From REEB85 sp018971455 (GTDB lineage Bacteria > Pseudomonadota > Alphaproteobacteria > Acetobacterales > Acetobacteraceae), in assembly GCA_028871195.1 (NCBI GenBank), contig JAGWNT010000003.1, positions 1 through 64,000 of the forward strand: DNA of 64,000 bases, in the 5' to 3' direction. Shown in pieces: positions 50,673 to 59,213 of this stretch. Position 1 is the first letter of the stretch, and each line of letters opens with the position of its first letter. A program made the position numbers and the translations under genes. The notes beneath the pieces were generated by a model, which made no database searches, had not been told where the DNA came from, and saw only the letters and a program-made list of their open reading frames with translations.

Positions 50673-50930
50673 ATGCGGGCGATCTACGTGATGATCAAGT
50701 GCGACATGGGCCATGCCTACCGGGTGGCGCAGCTGGCCGCCGACACCATCGAGGAATTGTCCGAACTGCACTCGACCTCCGGACAGTACGACCTGCTGGG
50801 CAAGTTCTACCTCGAACCCGAGCAGGATACCGGCCTGTTCGTCACCGAGAAATTGCAGACCATTCCCGGCGTGAAGGACACCTACACGCTGATCACCTTC
50901 AACGCCTTCGTCGGCGGCGGGGGGAGGTAG
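50673..50930 (+). CDS. Stand-alone Lrp/AsnC ligand-binding (RAM) domain protein
   Basis: An 85-residue protein consisting only of the RAM ligand-binding domain of Lrp/AsnC regulators: YVMIKCDMGHAYRVAQLAADTIEELSELHSTSGQYDLLGKFYLE and KLQTIPGVKDTYTLITFNAF. There is no DNA-binding winged helix, and the coding frame starts with this domain. Such demi-Lrp proteins usually bind small ligands or heterodimerise. Preceded by a GGAGGC site. Divergent from the TPP enzyme gene; convergent with the amidase (3-nt gap). Confidence 0.88.
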   Translation: MRAIYVMIKCDMGHAYRVAQLAADTIEELSELHSTSGQYDLLGKFYLEPEQDTGLFVTEKLQTIPGVKDTYTLITFNAFVGGGGR

Positions 50931-50933
50931 CGC

Positions 50934-52427
50934 TCAGCCGAAGCCGAGGAAGCCGGGCATCGCGCTGATCGGCGACGCGGCCTTGAGTTTGGCGATGTCG
51001 GGCAGCGGGCGGGCGGTGTCCGGGTCGGCCGCGAGCTGGGCCTCGAGGGCGGCGGCCACCGCCAGCACGCGGGCGTCGCCGCCGCGGGGGCCCACGATCT
51101 GCAGGCCGAACGGCATTCCGGCGCGGTCACGCCCGACCGGCAGGCTGACCGCCGGGTGGCCGACCAGCGTCACCGCATAGGCCAGGGCCAGCCAGTGGTA
51201 GTAGGTGCGCGTCGCCCGGCCGTCGATCTCGGCGGGGTAGAGCTCGCTCCACGGGCGCGGGCTGAGGGTGATGGTCGGCGTGATGATGACGTCGAACTCC
51301 CTGAAGAAGCCCTGCCAGCGGCGGTACATCGCCGTCTGCATCACCTCGGCGCGCGCGACGTCGGCCGCCGTGTAGCGCAACCCCTCCTCGACATTGGCGC
51401 GCACGTTGGGGCCGACCTTGTCGGGATGGTTGCGCACGCGCTCGGCATGGCCGGCGAGGAAGGCCACGGCGCGCAGGATTTCGAACGCCTCGTCGGCGCC
51501 GGTGCAATCGGGCGTGGCCTCGGCGGCCTCGGCGAAGACGTGGCGGAACAGGGCGGTCTTGGCGGCGAAGACGTCGCGGATATGGCGCTCGGTGGGGGCG
51601 AAGCCGAAATCGGGCGTCAGCGCAACGCGCAGGCGGGAGAGATCGACGGCGGGCAGCGGCGCGATATCGCCGGCGCGGCGCACGCGCTGGCCGTGGATGG
51701 TGGTGGCCAGCGGATCGCGCGCATCGTCCGAGACCATGGCCGAGAGCAGCAGGGCGGTGTCGGCGACATTGCGCGCCATCGGGCCGATCACAGGAAGCGG
51801 GCTCCAGCCGATGCCGCGCTTCTCGCTCGGCACCAGGCCCGGCGTGGGGCGGAAGCCGACGATGCCGCAGAAGCCGGCGGGGTTGCGCAGCGAGCCGCCG
51901 GTGTCGCTGCCGCTGGCCAGCGGCACCATGCCGGTGGCCAGCGCCACGGCCGAGCCACCCGAGGAGCCGGCCGCCGATTTCGTCGGGTCGAACGGGTTGC
52001 CGGTGGCGCCATAGACGGCGTTGCGGGTGTTGGCCCCTGCCCCCCATTCCGGCGTGTTGGTCTTGCCGGTAATGATGCCGCCGGCGGCGCGGATGTTCGC
52101 CACCACCTGGTCATCCTGGTCGGGAACATGGTCGGCGAATAGCGGGCTGCCCCAGGTGGTGCGCAGCCCGGACGTGGCCTCGAGATCCTTGATGCCGACC
52201 GGCAGGCCGTGCAGCGGCGGCAGATCCTCCCCGGCCATCACGGCGGCCTCGGCGCGGCGGGCGGCGGCGCGCGCCGCCTCGTCGTCCCGCGCAACCATCG
52301 CGTTGACCGCGGGATCGACGGCGGCGATGCGGGCGAGGCAGCTCTCCAGCAATTCCACGGGCGAAAGCTGCTTACGCCCTATGCGCGCGCGGGCCTCGAT
52401 GGCGGTCAGGTCGCAGGGTTCGGTCAC
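50934..52427 (-). CDS. Amidase-signature-family enzyme
   Basis: A 497-residue amidase with the Ser-cisSer-Lys triad visible: the lysine in HGLPVGIKDLEATSG, the linking serine in AGSSGGSAVALATG and SGSDTGGSLRNPAGFCGIVG. Start is GTG at 52427, with AAGGA at about 7 nt; an in-frame ATG at 52478 is adjacent to the upstream stop and lacks a site. Substrate unknown; the family includes amidohydrolases of aryl and aliphatic amides. Probably co-transcribed with the GGT paralogue upstream (52479-54077), whose product could release amides. Confidence 0.86.
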   Translation of the reverse strand: MTEPCDLTAIEARARIGRKQLSPVELLESCLARIAAVDPAVNAMVARDDEAARAAARRAEAAVMAGEDLPPLHGLPVGIKDLEATSGLRTTWGSPLFADHVPDQDDQVVANIRAAGGIITGKTNTPEWGAGANTRNAVYGATGNPFDPTKSAAGSSGGSAVALATGMVPLASGSDTGGSLRNPAGFCGIVGFRPTPGLVPSEKRGIGWSPLPVIGPMARNVADTALLLSAMVSDDARDPLATTIHGQRVRRAGDIAPLPAVDLSRLRVALTPDFGFAPTERHIRDVFAAKTALFRHVFAEAAEATPDCTGADEAFEILRAVAFLAGHAERVRNHPDKVGPNVRANVEEGLRYTAADVARAEVMQTAMYRRWQGFFREFDVIITPTITLSPRPWSELYPAEIDGRATRTYYHWLALAYAVTLVGHPAVSLPVGRDRAGMPFGLQIVGPRGGDARVLAVAAALEAQLAADPDTARPLPDIAKLKAASPISAMPGFLGFG

Positions 52428-52478
52428 TTCGGCTTCCTTGTGATCTTGACGACGGATTTTTCCATGGGGCCGGCCCAC

Positions 52479-54077
52479 TCAGTAGCCCAGGGCGAGGCCG
52501 TCCTTGCGCGGATCGGAGCCGCCGGTGAGGGTGCCGCGCGCGCGGTCGATCCAGATCGCCTGGCCGCCGCCGAGCGGCTTGTCGGCCGGGGCGATCTGGT
52601 GGCCGAGGGCTTCGAGGCGGCGCTGCGCCGCGGCCGGAATGCCGGCCTCGGCCTCGACCTTTCCCTTGAACGGGAACAGGCGCGGGAAATCGATCGCCTC
52701 CTGGATGTCCATGCCATAGTCGAACATGTTGGTGAGCACGAGGGACTGGCCCATGGGCTGGAAATGCCCGCCCATGACGCCGAACGGCATCACCGCCTCG
52801 CCATTCTTCGTCACCATGCCGGGGATGATGGTGTGCATCGGCCGCTTGCCCGGCGCGATGCAGTTGGGGTGGCCGCGCTCAACCCGGAAGCCGAAGCCGC
52901 GATTATGCAGCAGCACGCCCGATTCCTGCGCCAGGATGCCGGAGCCGAAGCCCTGGAAGAGCGAGTTGATGAAGCTGCACGCATTGCCGTCGCGATCGAC
53001 GACGCAGAGATAGACGGTGTCGGCATGCACCGGCAGTGCGGCCGCGCCGGCGGCGGGCATGTGGGCGATGGCGGCGCCGTCGTCGATCAGGCCGCGCAGG
53101 GCGCCGAGATAGGCCGGATCGAGGAGTCGGCCGACCGGCACGTCCGCCTGCGCGGGATCGGCGAGGAAGGCGTCGCGGTCGCGAAAGGCGAGCCGGCAGG
53201 CCTCGATGTGGCGGTGCAGGCGGGTCGTGCCGAGCGGCCCGTCCGGCGCGGGGCCGAAGCCTTCGAGGATGCCGAGCATCATCAGCGCGAACATGCCGGC
53301 GCCGTTCGGCGGGCACTGCCAGACCTCGTGCCCCTGCCAGGGGATGCGCACCGGGGTGACGAACTCGGCACCGTTGAGCCCGGCGGCGAAATCGGCCTCC
53401 GTGTGCAGCCCGCCGCGGGCGCGCAGGGTGGCGACCATGTCGGCGGCGATCGGTCCCTCGTAGAAGGCGCGCGCGCCGTGGGCGGCAATCCGCTTCAGCG
53501 TGGCGGCCAGGGCGGGCTGGGCGAACATGTCGCCCATGCGCGGCGCGGCGCCGCCGGGCAGGTAGGCCTGCGCCCCGCCCTTCGCCAGCTTGTCCACACC
53601 GCTCGCCCAGTCATGCGCGACGCGCGCATGCACCGGGTGGCCGTGCTCGGCGAAGGCGATGGCCGGGCGCAGCAATTCGTCGAGCCCCTTGGTGCCGTGC
53701 GCGTCGAGCAGCGTCTGCCAGGCGGAGATGGCGCCGGGCACCGTGACCGCGTGGGGCGACATATTGTCCAGGGCGGCAATGCCGGCGCGCTCGAACCAGT
53801 CGATGCTGGCGGCGGCGGGGGCGCGGCCGGAGCCGTTGAGGGCGACCACCTGGCGCTGGCCGGCCGGGGCGTAGAGGCAGAAGCAATCCCCGCCAATTCC
53901 GGTGGAGGCTGGCTCGATGACGCAGAGCACGGCGACGGCGGCGATGGCGGCATCGAGCGCGTTGCCGCCGGCGCGCAGCACGTCCAGCGCGGCCAGGGTG
54001 GCCGCCGGCATCGAGGTCGCCACCATACCATGGGCGGCGATGACGGGGCTGCGGCCAGGCAGGTGGAAATCACGCAT
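52479..54077 (-). CDS. Gamma-glutamyltransferase-family Ntn hydrolase (paralogue 2)
   Basis: A 532-residue GGT-family protein with the nucleophilic threonine in HADTVYLCVVDRDGNACSFINSLFQGFGSG, the classical layout. It also keeps GNALDAAIAAVAVLCVIEPASTGIGGDCFCL and an NGSGRAPAAAS substrate-loop variant. No signal peptide, so cytoplasmic. It differs from paralogue 1 (44574-46352) both in this loop and in size. Probably the first gene of a minus-strand unit with the amidase that follows, whose start codon lies 51 nt beyond the stop. Confidence 0.85.
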   Translation of the reverse strand: MRDFHLPGRSPVIAAHGMVATSMPAATLAALDVLRAGGNALDAAIAAVAVLCVIEPASTGIGGDCFCLYAPAGQRQVVALNGSGRAPAAASIDWFERAGIAALDNMSPHAVTVPGAISAWQTLLDAHGTKGLDELLRPAIAFAEHGHPVHARVAHDWASGVDKLAKGGAQAYLPGGAAPRMGDMFAQPALAATLKRIAAHGARAFYEGPIAADMVATLRARGGLHTEADFAAGLNGAEFVTPVRIPWQGHEVWQCPPNGAGMFALMMLGILEGFGPAPDGPLGTTRLHRHIEACRLAFRDRDAFLADPAQADVPVGRLLDPAYLGALRGLIDDGAAIAHMPAAGAAALPVHADTVYLCVVDRDGNACSFINSLFQGFGSGILAQESGVLLHNRGFGFRVERGHPNCIAPGKRPMHTIIPGMVTKNGEAVMPFGVMGGHFQPMGQSLVLTNMFDYGMDIQEAIDFPRLFPFKGKVEAEAGIPAAAQRRLEALGHQIAPADKPLGGGQAIWIDRARGTLTGGSDPRKDGLALGY

Positions 54078-54104
54078 GTCGTATCTCCAACGGGGCGAAC
54101 CCCT

Positions 54105-54851
54105 CTACTGCGCGGTCCAGCCCCCGTCCACCCGGAGCGATGTGCCGGTGATCATGCCGGCGCCGTCCGAGGCAAGAAACAGCACGGCGGCGGCGATGTC
54201 GCCGACCTCGCCGCCACGGCCGAGGGGGATGCGCGAGAGCACGTCCGCGGCGAAGTCCGGGTCGTCGAGGAAGGGGCGGGTCAGTTCGGTGGCGATGAAG
54301 GTGGGGGCGATGGTGTTGACGCGGATACCGTGCGGCGCGAGCTCGATGGCCATCGCCTTGGACAGCCCCTCGATGGCGTGCTTGGTGGCGCAGTAGGCGA
54401 CCCGGCGCGGGCCGCCGACATGGCCCATCTGCGACGAGGTGTGGATGATGCGCCCGGCGATGCCGGCCGCCACCATGCGCCGCGCCACGGCCTGGGCGAC
54501 GACGAAGGCGGCGCGGACATTGACGTCGAACAGCGCATCGAAGGTGGCGAGGTCGGTGTCGAGGAAGCGTTGCAGGCGATTGATGCCGGCATTGTTGAAC
54601 AGGATGTCGAACGGCTCCGCCGCGTCCACCGCCGCGCACACCGCGCCGGATTCGGTGACGTCGAGCACCAGCGCCTCGGCCGCAAGACCACGGCCGCGCA
54701 GATCCGCCACCGCCGCGCCGAGCTGGGCCGCGCGGCGGGCGGCGAGCACGACATGCGCGCCGGCCTCGGCGAGCGCCTGGGCGGCGGCCAGGCCGATGCC
54801 GGAGCTGGCACCGGTGACCAGGGCGCGCTGTCCATCCAGGCGAATCCGCAT
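54105..54851 (-). CDS. Short-chain dehydrogenase/reductase
   Basis: A classical SDR of 248 residues: TGASSGIGLAAAQALAEAG (NAD(P)-binding), NNAG, the catalytic Ser in HTSSQMGHVGG, YCATKHA (Tyr and Lys), and RVNTIAPTFIATE. Start at 54851 is fixed by a GGAGG site 6 nt away; upstream in-frame ATGs are not conserved. 27 nt separate it from the GGT paralogue that follows it, suggesting one transcript. Substrate unknown; it ends LRVDGGWTAQ as typical oxidoreductases of sugars or hydroxy acids do. Confidence 0.9.
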   Translation of the reverse strand: MRIRLDGQRALVTGASSGIGLAAAQALAEAGAHVVLAARRAAQLGAAVADLRGRGLAAEALVLDVTESGAVCAAVDAAEPFDILFNNAGINRLQRFLDTDLATFDALFDVNVRAAFVVAQAVARRMVAAGIAGRIIHTSSQMGHVGGPRRVAYCATKHAIEGLSKAMAIELAPHGIRVNTIAPTFIATELTRPFLDDPDFAADVLSRIPLGRGGEVGDIAAAVLFLASDGAGMITGTSLRVDGGWTAQ

Positions 54852-54945
54852 GAAGTTCCTCCGCCGCCACGCTCCCATTGCCTCGCCCCATTGGCAACCG
54901 GGCCGCGACGGGGAATCATGGCGCCGGCAACGAACGGGCGGGACA

Positions 54946-55278
54946 GTGGCAAACATCGAGGATTTCGACCGGCTGGACATCCGCACCGGAACGGTGGTGG
55001 ACGCGCAGCCCTTTCCCGAGGCGCGCAAACCGGCGATCAAGCTGTGGGTCGATTGCGGCGGCGCGATCGGCGTGAAGCGCTCCTCCGCGCAGATCACCGA
55101 GCATTACCGGCTCGACCAGCTGATCGGCCGGCAGGTGCTCTGCGTGGTGAATTTTCCGCCGCGCCAGATCGGGCCCTTTCTCAGCGAGGTGCTGACCCTC
55201 GGCGTGCCGGACGAGGACGGCGCCGTCGTGCTGCTCAAGCCCGACTTCAAGGTTCCCGATGGCGGGCGGATGTTCTGA
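54946..55278 (+). CDS. csaA: CsaA-type tRNA-binding/chaperone protein
   Basis: A 110-residue OB-fold protein of the CsaA family, which binds tRNA and acts as a secretion chaperone in some species. Blocks: IEDFDRLDIRTGTVVDAQPFPEARKPAIKLWVDCG, then GVKRSSAQITEHYRLDQLIGRQVLCVVNFPPRQIG, and GVPDEDGAVVLLKPD. Start is GTG at 54946, as ATG is not available in frame. Overlaps gpt by 1 nt (TGATG). Confidence 0.9.
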   Translation: MANIEDFDRLDIRTGTVVDAQPFPEARKPAIKLWVDCGGAIGVKRSSAQITEHYRLDQLIGRQVLCVVNFPPRQIGPFLSEVLTLGVPDEDGAVVLLKPDFKVPDGGRMF

Positions 55279-55754
55279 TGGCCGAGCATTATTACACCGT
55301 CACCTGGGACCAGCTGCACCGTGATGCCCGCGCGCTCGCCTGGCGGCTGATCGAACGGGGACCGTACCGGGGCATCGTCGCCATCACCCGCGGCGGCCTC
55401 ATTCCCGCGGCCATCGTGGCGCGCGAGATGGAGGTGCGGCTGATCGAAAGCGTCTGCGTCGTCACCTATGACGAGGAGAAGAAGGGCGAGGCGACGGTCA
55501 CCAAGCTGCCGGTGGCCGCCGGCGACGGCGAGGGGTTTCTCATCGTCGATGATCTGGTCGATACCGGCACCACGGCGCGCATCGTGCGCGCGCTGCTGCC
55601 CAAGGCGCATTTCGCCTGCGTCTACGCCAAGCCCGCGGCGCGCAGCCTGATCGACAGCTTCGTCACCGAAGTGTCCCAGGATACCTGGATCCTGTTTCCC
55701 TGGGACACCGAATTGCAGGCCGCGGTACCGCTGGCCAAGCGCGGGCGGGGCTGA
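55278..55754 (+). CDS. gpt: Xanthine-guanine phosphoribosyltransferase
   Basis: Salvages xanthine and guanine to nucleotides. 158 residues with AITRGGLIPAAIVAREMEVRLIESVC, the PRPP-binding VDDLVDTGTTARIVR and VYAKPAARSLIDSFVTEVSQDTWILFPWDTE. Typical length for the bacterial enzyme. Its ATG shares a base with the csaA stop; nothing else is needed for the assignment. Confidence 0.9.
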   Translation: MAEHYYTVTWDQLHRDARALAWRLIERGPYRGIVAITRGGLIPAAIVAREMEVRLIESVCVVTYDEEKKGEATVTKLPVAAGDGEGFLIVDDLVDTGTTARIVRALLPKAHFACVYAKPAARSLIDSFVTEVSQDTWILFPWDTELQAAVPLAKRGRG

Positions 55755-55760
55755 GGCGCG

Positions 55761-56792
55761 TCACCCCGCCTCGGCCATGAAGGCGGCCAGTGCCGGGGCC
55801 CATTTGGCGGCGTCGGCGCCGGAAGCCATGTGGCCGAGCTCGCTGTCGATCTCGACATAGGTGGCGCGCACCCCGGCCGCGCGCAGTGCGGCCATCACGC
55901 CGGGCGCCAGCGTCGGCGGGAACACCGAGTCGGTGCGGCTCAGCGCGTAGAGGACCCGGGCGCGGATGGACGGGAAGCGCGGGGTGAGGTCGAAATCCAG
56001 CAGGGCGCGGCCGAGCACCAGCAGGGAATTGGCGTCGAAGGCGCGCGCCCACCCTCCGGCGATCCGGCGGATTTCGGCGTCCCGCGCGGCGGGGTCGGGA
56101 AAGCGGGCCATCAGATCGGCCTCGATGCCGTAGCGGCGGAGCGTCTCGACGCGGATGTCGGTCATCGTCGCATCGACGCCGCCGGTGGCATAGTAATGCC
56201 CGCCATTCCAGCCGGGATCGCGCGCGAGGCGGGCTTCCAGCGCGTCCATGTCGTGCCCGTCCGGCCGGCGCGGGGCGCTGACGGCGGGCACGATGGCATC
56301 GACGAAATCGGGAAAATCCACCGCCCATTGGAAGGCCTGAAAGCCGCCATAGGACGGCCCGGCGACGGCGGCGAGATGGCGCACGCCGAGGCGTTCGAGC
56401 AGGGCGCGCTGGGCGGCAACGATGTCGGCCACGGTGATGGCCGGGAAGTCCGGGCCGTACGGCCGGCCGGTGGCGGGGTTGAGGCTGCGCGGCGCCGTCG
56501 AGCCATGGGCCGAGCCGAGCATGTTGGAGCTGACGACGAAGTACCGCTCGGTGTCGATCGGCTTGCCGGGGCCGACCAGCGCGTTCCACGGCCCCTCGGA
56601 GGAGCCCGCCATGGAATGGCTGCTGGTGTAGCCATGGGTGAGCAGCACGGCGTTGCGCCCGTCCGGCGTGAGTCGGCCGAGGGTTTCGTAGGCCAGTGCC
56701 GCGCGCGGCAGAACCGCGCCGCTGGCCAGGCGCAGATCGCCGATTTCGCCCACCAGGCCTTTTTTGCGCACCGAGTCCTGCATGATATCCAC
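55761..56792 (-). CDS. MetX-like alpha/beta-hydrolase
   Basis: A 343-residue alpha/beta-hydrolase of the homoserine acetyltransferase-like group. It has LTHGYTSSHS, NMLGSAHGSTAPRSLNPATGRPYGPDFPAITVADIV, the nucleophile elbow GPSYGGFQAFQWA (S where MetX has GGSMGGMQALEW), ALSRTDSVFPP (Asp region) and ELGHMASG (His region). The MetX elbow GSMGG is replaced by GPSYGG, so a methionine-pathway role is unproven; it may be an esterase or other acyltransferase. It starts one base after the stop of the CNNM gene. Confidence 0.72.
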   Translation of the reverse strand: MDIMQDSVRKKGLVGEIGDLRLASGAVLPRAALAYETLGRLTPDGRNAVLLTHGYTSSHSMAGSSEGPWNALVGPGKPIDTERYFVVSSNMLGSAHGSTAPRSLNPATGRPYGPDFPAITVADIVAAQRALLERLGVRHLAAVAGPSYGGFQAFQWAVDFPDFVDAIVPAVSAPRRPDGHDMDALEARLARDPGWNGGHYYATGGVDATMTDIRVETLRRYGIEADLMARFPDPAARDAEIRRIAGGWARAFDANSLLVLGRALLDFDLTPRFPSIRARVLYALSRTDSVFPPTLAPGVMAALRAAGVRATYVEIDSELGHMASGADAAKWAPALAAFMAEAG

Positions 56793-56793
56793 C

Positions 56794-58086
56794 CTATCCT
56801 TCCGCCAACGGTTCCTGGCTCACCTGCACGCGCTCGACCCGCCTGCCGTCCATCGCCACCACCTCGAACAGCCAGCCGCCAAAGACGATACGGTCGCCCG
56901 GCTGGGGCACGCGGCGCAGCAGGGCGAGCACGAGCCCGGCGAGCGTGTGATAGCTGCCGGCCGCCGGCAAGTCCGGCAGATCGAGCCGGGCCTTCACCTC
57001 ATCCACCGGCATGGCGGCATCGAGCAGCAGCGTGCCCTGCTCGGGCTCCGTGCCCGGTTCGGGCGGGGCCGGCTCGACATCGCCGACGATGGCCTGCAGC
57101 ACGTCGGCGGCGGTCACGACTCCCTCGAAGCTGCCATATTCGTCGAGCACCAGGGCGAGGCCCAGCAGGTCCGATTTCAGGCGCTCCAGCGCGTCGAGCG
57201 CGGTCACCGTGTCGGGCATGACCATGGGCTGGCGCAGGGCGGCGGCGATCGAGAGTTCCTTGCCGTCGAGGATGCGGTCCAGCATGTCCTTGGCCTGCAC
57301 CACGCCGACCACGTTGTCGATCGAGCGGTCGCAGACGACGAAGCGGGAATGCGGCGCCGCCTTGAGGGTGGCGATGATGTCGCGGGCGGGATCGGTGCGG
57401 TCGATCCAGGCGATTTCGGTGCGCGGCGTCATGATCGCGCGCACCGGCTTGTCGGCCAGGCGCAGCACGCGCTCGATCATGTCGCGCTCTTCGCTCTCCA
57501 GCACGCCGGTCTCCTCTCCCTCGGCGAGCAGCGCCTTGAGCTCCTCCTCCGTCACCGTCGCCGGGCCGCCGGCATGGACGCCGAACAGGCGCAGCACCTG
57601 GCGCGAGGACCAGCCGAGCAGCCAGACCACCGGCAGGGTGGCGGAGGAGACGCCGGCCAGCGGGCGGGCCACCACGGCGGCGACCCGCTCGGGCGCGCGC
57701 AGCGCGAGCTGCTTGGGAACCAGCTCGCCGAGCACCAGGGTGAGATAGGTGATCGCCACCACCACCACCGCGAGGGCCAGGCTGTTGGCGAAGGGGGCCA
57801 GGCGCGGCACGCCGGCGAAGAGCGGGGCGATGCGGTCGGCGACCCGGGCACCGCCGAACACGCCGTCGAGGATGCCGACCAGGGTGATGCCGACCTGCAC
57901 CGCCGGCAGGAAGCGCTGCGGATCCTCGGCGAGCAGGCGGGCGCGCGCGGCGCCGGCCACCCCCTGGCGTTCGAGCACGGCCAGCCGCGTGCGGTTGGCC
58001 GAGACCAGCGCCAGCTCGGCCAGCGAGAACAGGCCATTGAGCGCGATCAGCAGCAGCACGACGCTGACGTCGAGCGCGATATCCAT
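56794..58086 (-). CDS. CNNM/HlyC-CorC family membrane protein with CBS pair
   Basis: A 430-residue protein: N-terminal DUF21/CNNM membrane domain (about residues 1-190, four hydrophobic helices), two CBS domains (from MTPRTEIAWIDR, and PMVMPDTVTALDALERLK to VVTAADVLQAIVGD), and a C-terminal CorC_HlyC domain (LPDLPAAGSYHTLAGLVLALLRRVPQPGDRIVFGGW). Related to Mg2+/Co2+ efflux and haemolysin-like proteins; the transported ion is not assignable. First gene of a minus-strand pair with the MetX-like gene. Divergent from DUF3429. Confidence 0.9.
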   Translation of the reverse strand: MDIALDVSVVLLLIALNGLFSLAELALVSANRTRLAVLERQGVAGAARARLLAEDPQRFLPAVQVGITLVGILDGVFGGARVADRIAPLFAGVPRLAPFANSLALAVVVVAITYLTLVLGELVPKQLALRAPERVAAVVARPLAGVSSATLPVVWLLGWSSRQVLRLFGVHAGGPATVTEEELKALLAEGEETGVLESEERDMIERVLRLADKPVRAIMTPRTEIAWIDRTDPARDIIATLKAAPHSRFVVCDRSIDNVVGVVQAKDMLDRILDGKELSIAAALRQPMVMPDTVTALDALERLKSDLLGLALVLDEYGSFEGVVTAADVLQAIVGDVEPAPPEPGTEPEQGTLLLDAAMPVDEVKARLDLPDLPAAGSYHTLAGLVLALLRRVPQPGDRIVFGGWLFEVVAMDGRRVERVQVSQEPLAEG

Positions 58087-58184
58087 CGGCGCGATTCCAT
58101 TCCGTCCGCGGGCAGGATACCCCAGCCGCGGCGGATCGCCATGGCGGGCGTTGAGCGGCCGGGCGGCGGTGCCATATCGAGGCG

Positions 58185-58652
58185 ATGGAACCGCGCCCCC
58201 TGCCCTCCGCCGCCCTGCTCCTCGGCCTCGCCGGGCTGCTCCCCTTTCTCGCCTGCGGCCTCGCCGTCGCGAGCCTCGATCGCGCGGCGGGGGCGCCCTT
58301 CATGGCGGCGCTGATCGGCTACGGCGCGGTGGTGCTGGCCTTTCTCGGCGCCGTGCAATGGGGCCTCGTGCTCGGCGGCGCGCCGCTGCCCACCGACCGG
58401 CGGCGGCTTGCCCTCGGCGTGGCGCCGGCGCTGATCGGCTGGCTCGCCCTGCTGGCGCCGCTGGTGCTGCCGGCGGAGGCCGGGCTCGGCGCGCTGATCC
58501 TTGGCTTCGCCGCGACCATCGCGGTCGAGAGCCGATTCGGCTGGCTGCCGCCCGGCTACGCCATGCTGCGCTGGGGGCTGAGCGCCGTGGTGCTGGCGGT
58601 GCTGATCACCGTGCTGACGCTGCGGCTGCTCGGCGCGACGATTATTTTTTAA
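58185..58652 (+). CDS. DUF3429 family membrane protein
   Basis: A 155-residue polytopic protein with four to five hydrophobic segments. It has ALIGYGAVVLAFLGAVQWG, typical of DUF3429, followed by LPPGYAMLRWGLSAVVLAVLITVLT. Function unknown. The ATG at 58185 follows the divergent CNNM start by about 98 nt. It ends in an AT-rich stretch (TTATTTTTTAATTTTTTCC) that might serve as a terminator. Confidence 0.85.
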   Translation: MEPRPLPSAALLLGLAGLLPFLACGLAVASLDRAAGAPFMAALIGYGAVVLAFLGAVQWGLVLGGAPLPTDRRRLALGVAPALIGWLALLAPLVLPAEAGLGALILGFAATIAVESRFGWLPPGYAMLRWGLSAVVLAVLITVLTLRLLGATIIF

Positions 58653-58718
58653 TTTTTTCCTCGATTTTTGTATCAATTTATGGTCCGTTAACCTTCATCG
58701 AAGCCGATGGAGCCGACC

Positions 58719-59102
58719 ATGCGTGATACCGAGACGCCGCGCGCCGATCTTCCCCGCACCGCGGAGATCATCACCTTTCCGCGCCGCGACCCGGCTATCG
58801 CCGAGTCCTCCGCCCGCTCGCCCCGCCCGGCGGCGACTCCGCCGGCCGAGCCACCCGCCGAGCGGCTGGCGCGCGCGCTCAAGGCGCTCGATGCCGCGCT
58901 GCTCGCGCAACGCCAGGCGGTGATCGGCTGGCGGAGCGCCATCGCCGACCTGCGCGGGTCGGTGGGCGGGCTCGGCGGCACCATGCGCAGCTACTCCGAC
59001 ACGCTCGAGGAGCTGGGCGGACGCGTCGAGGCGGTGGCCTATCGCGCGCGCCGGCTCGAGCTGCTCGCCAAGACCGCCGAGCACCTCGCCCGGGAGCGCT
59101 GA
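58719..59102 (+). CDS. Hypothetical protein with Ala/Pro linker and helical tail
   Basis: A 127-residue protein of no known family: an N-terminal region with ITFPRRDPA, an Ala/Pro linker (PRPAATPPAEPPAE), then a long predicted helix (LKALDAALLAQRQAVIGWRSAIADLRGSVGGLGGTMRSYSDTLEELGGRVEAVAYRARRLELLAK) that may form a coiled coil. No signal or membrane segment. ATG at 58719 is chosen because GGAG lies 6 nt upstream; an ATG 12 nt earlier is possible. An AT-rich promoter region precedes it. Confidence 0.6.
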   Translation: MRDTETPRADLPRTAEIITFPRRDPAIAESSARSPRPAATPPAEPPAERLARALKALDAALLAQRQAVIGWRSAIADLRGSVGGLGGTMRSYSDTLEELGGRVEAVAYRARRLELLAKTAEHLARER

Positions 59103-59213
59103 CGCGCCGCCCTGCGGCTGCCGCGCGGCCGCCCCCGGCGCCTGCGGCCCGGCAGCCCGCGCGCCCTTTCGCGCGCCGCGCCGCCATGCCAGATTTGTGG
59201 CGGAGGATCCCCG

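Noticed and set aside
52209..55754. Very long open frame (about 1180 codons) on the plus strand covering the amidase start, GGT, SDR and csaA regions
   Set aside because: It is an antisense shadow of the GGT and SDR genes, has low-complexity Arg/Gly/Asp-rich composition, and only its last 158 residues (gpt) belong to a real protein family.
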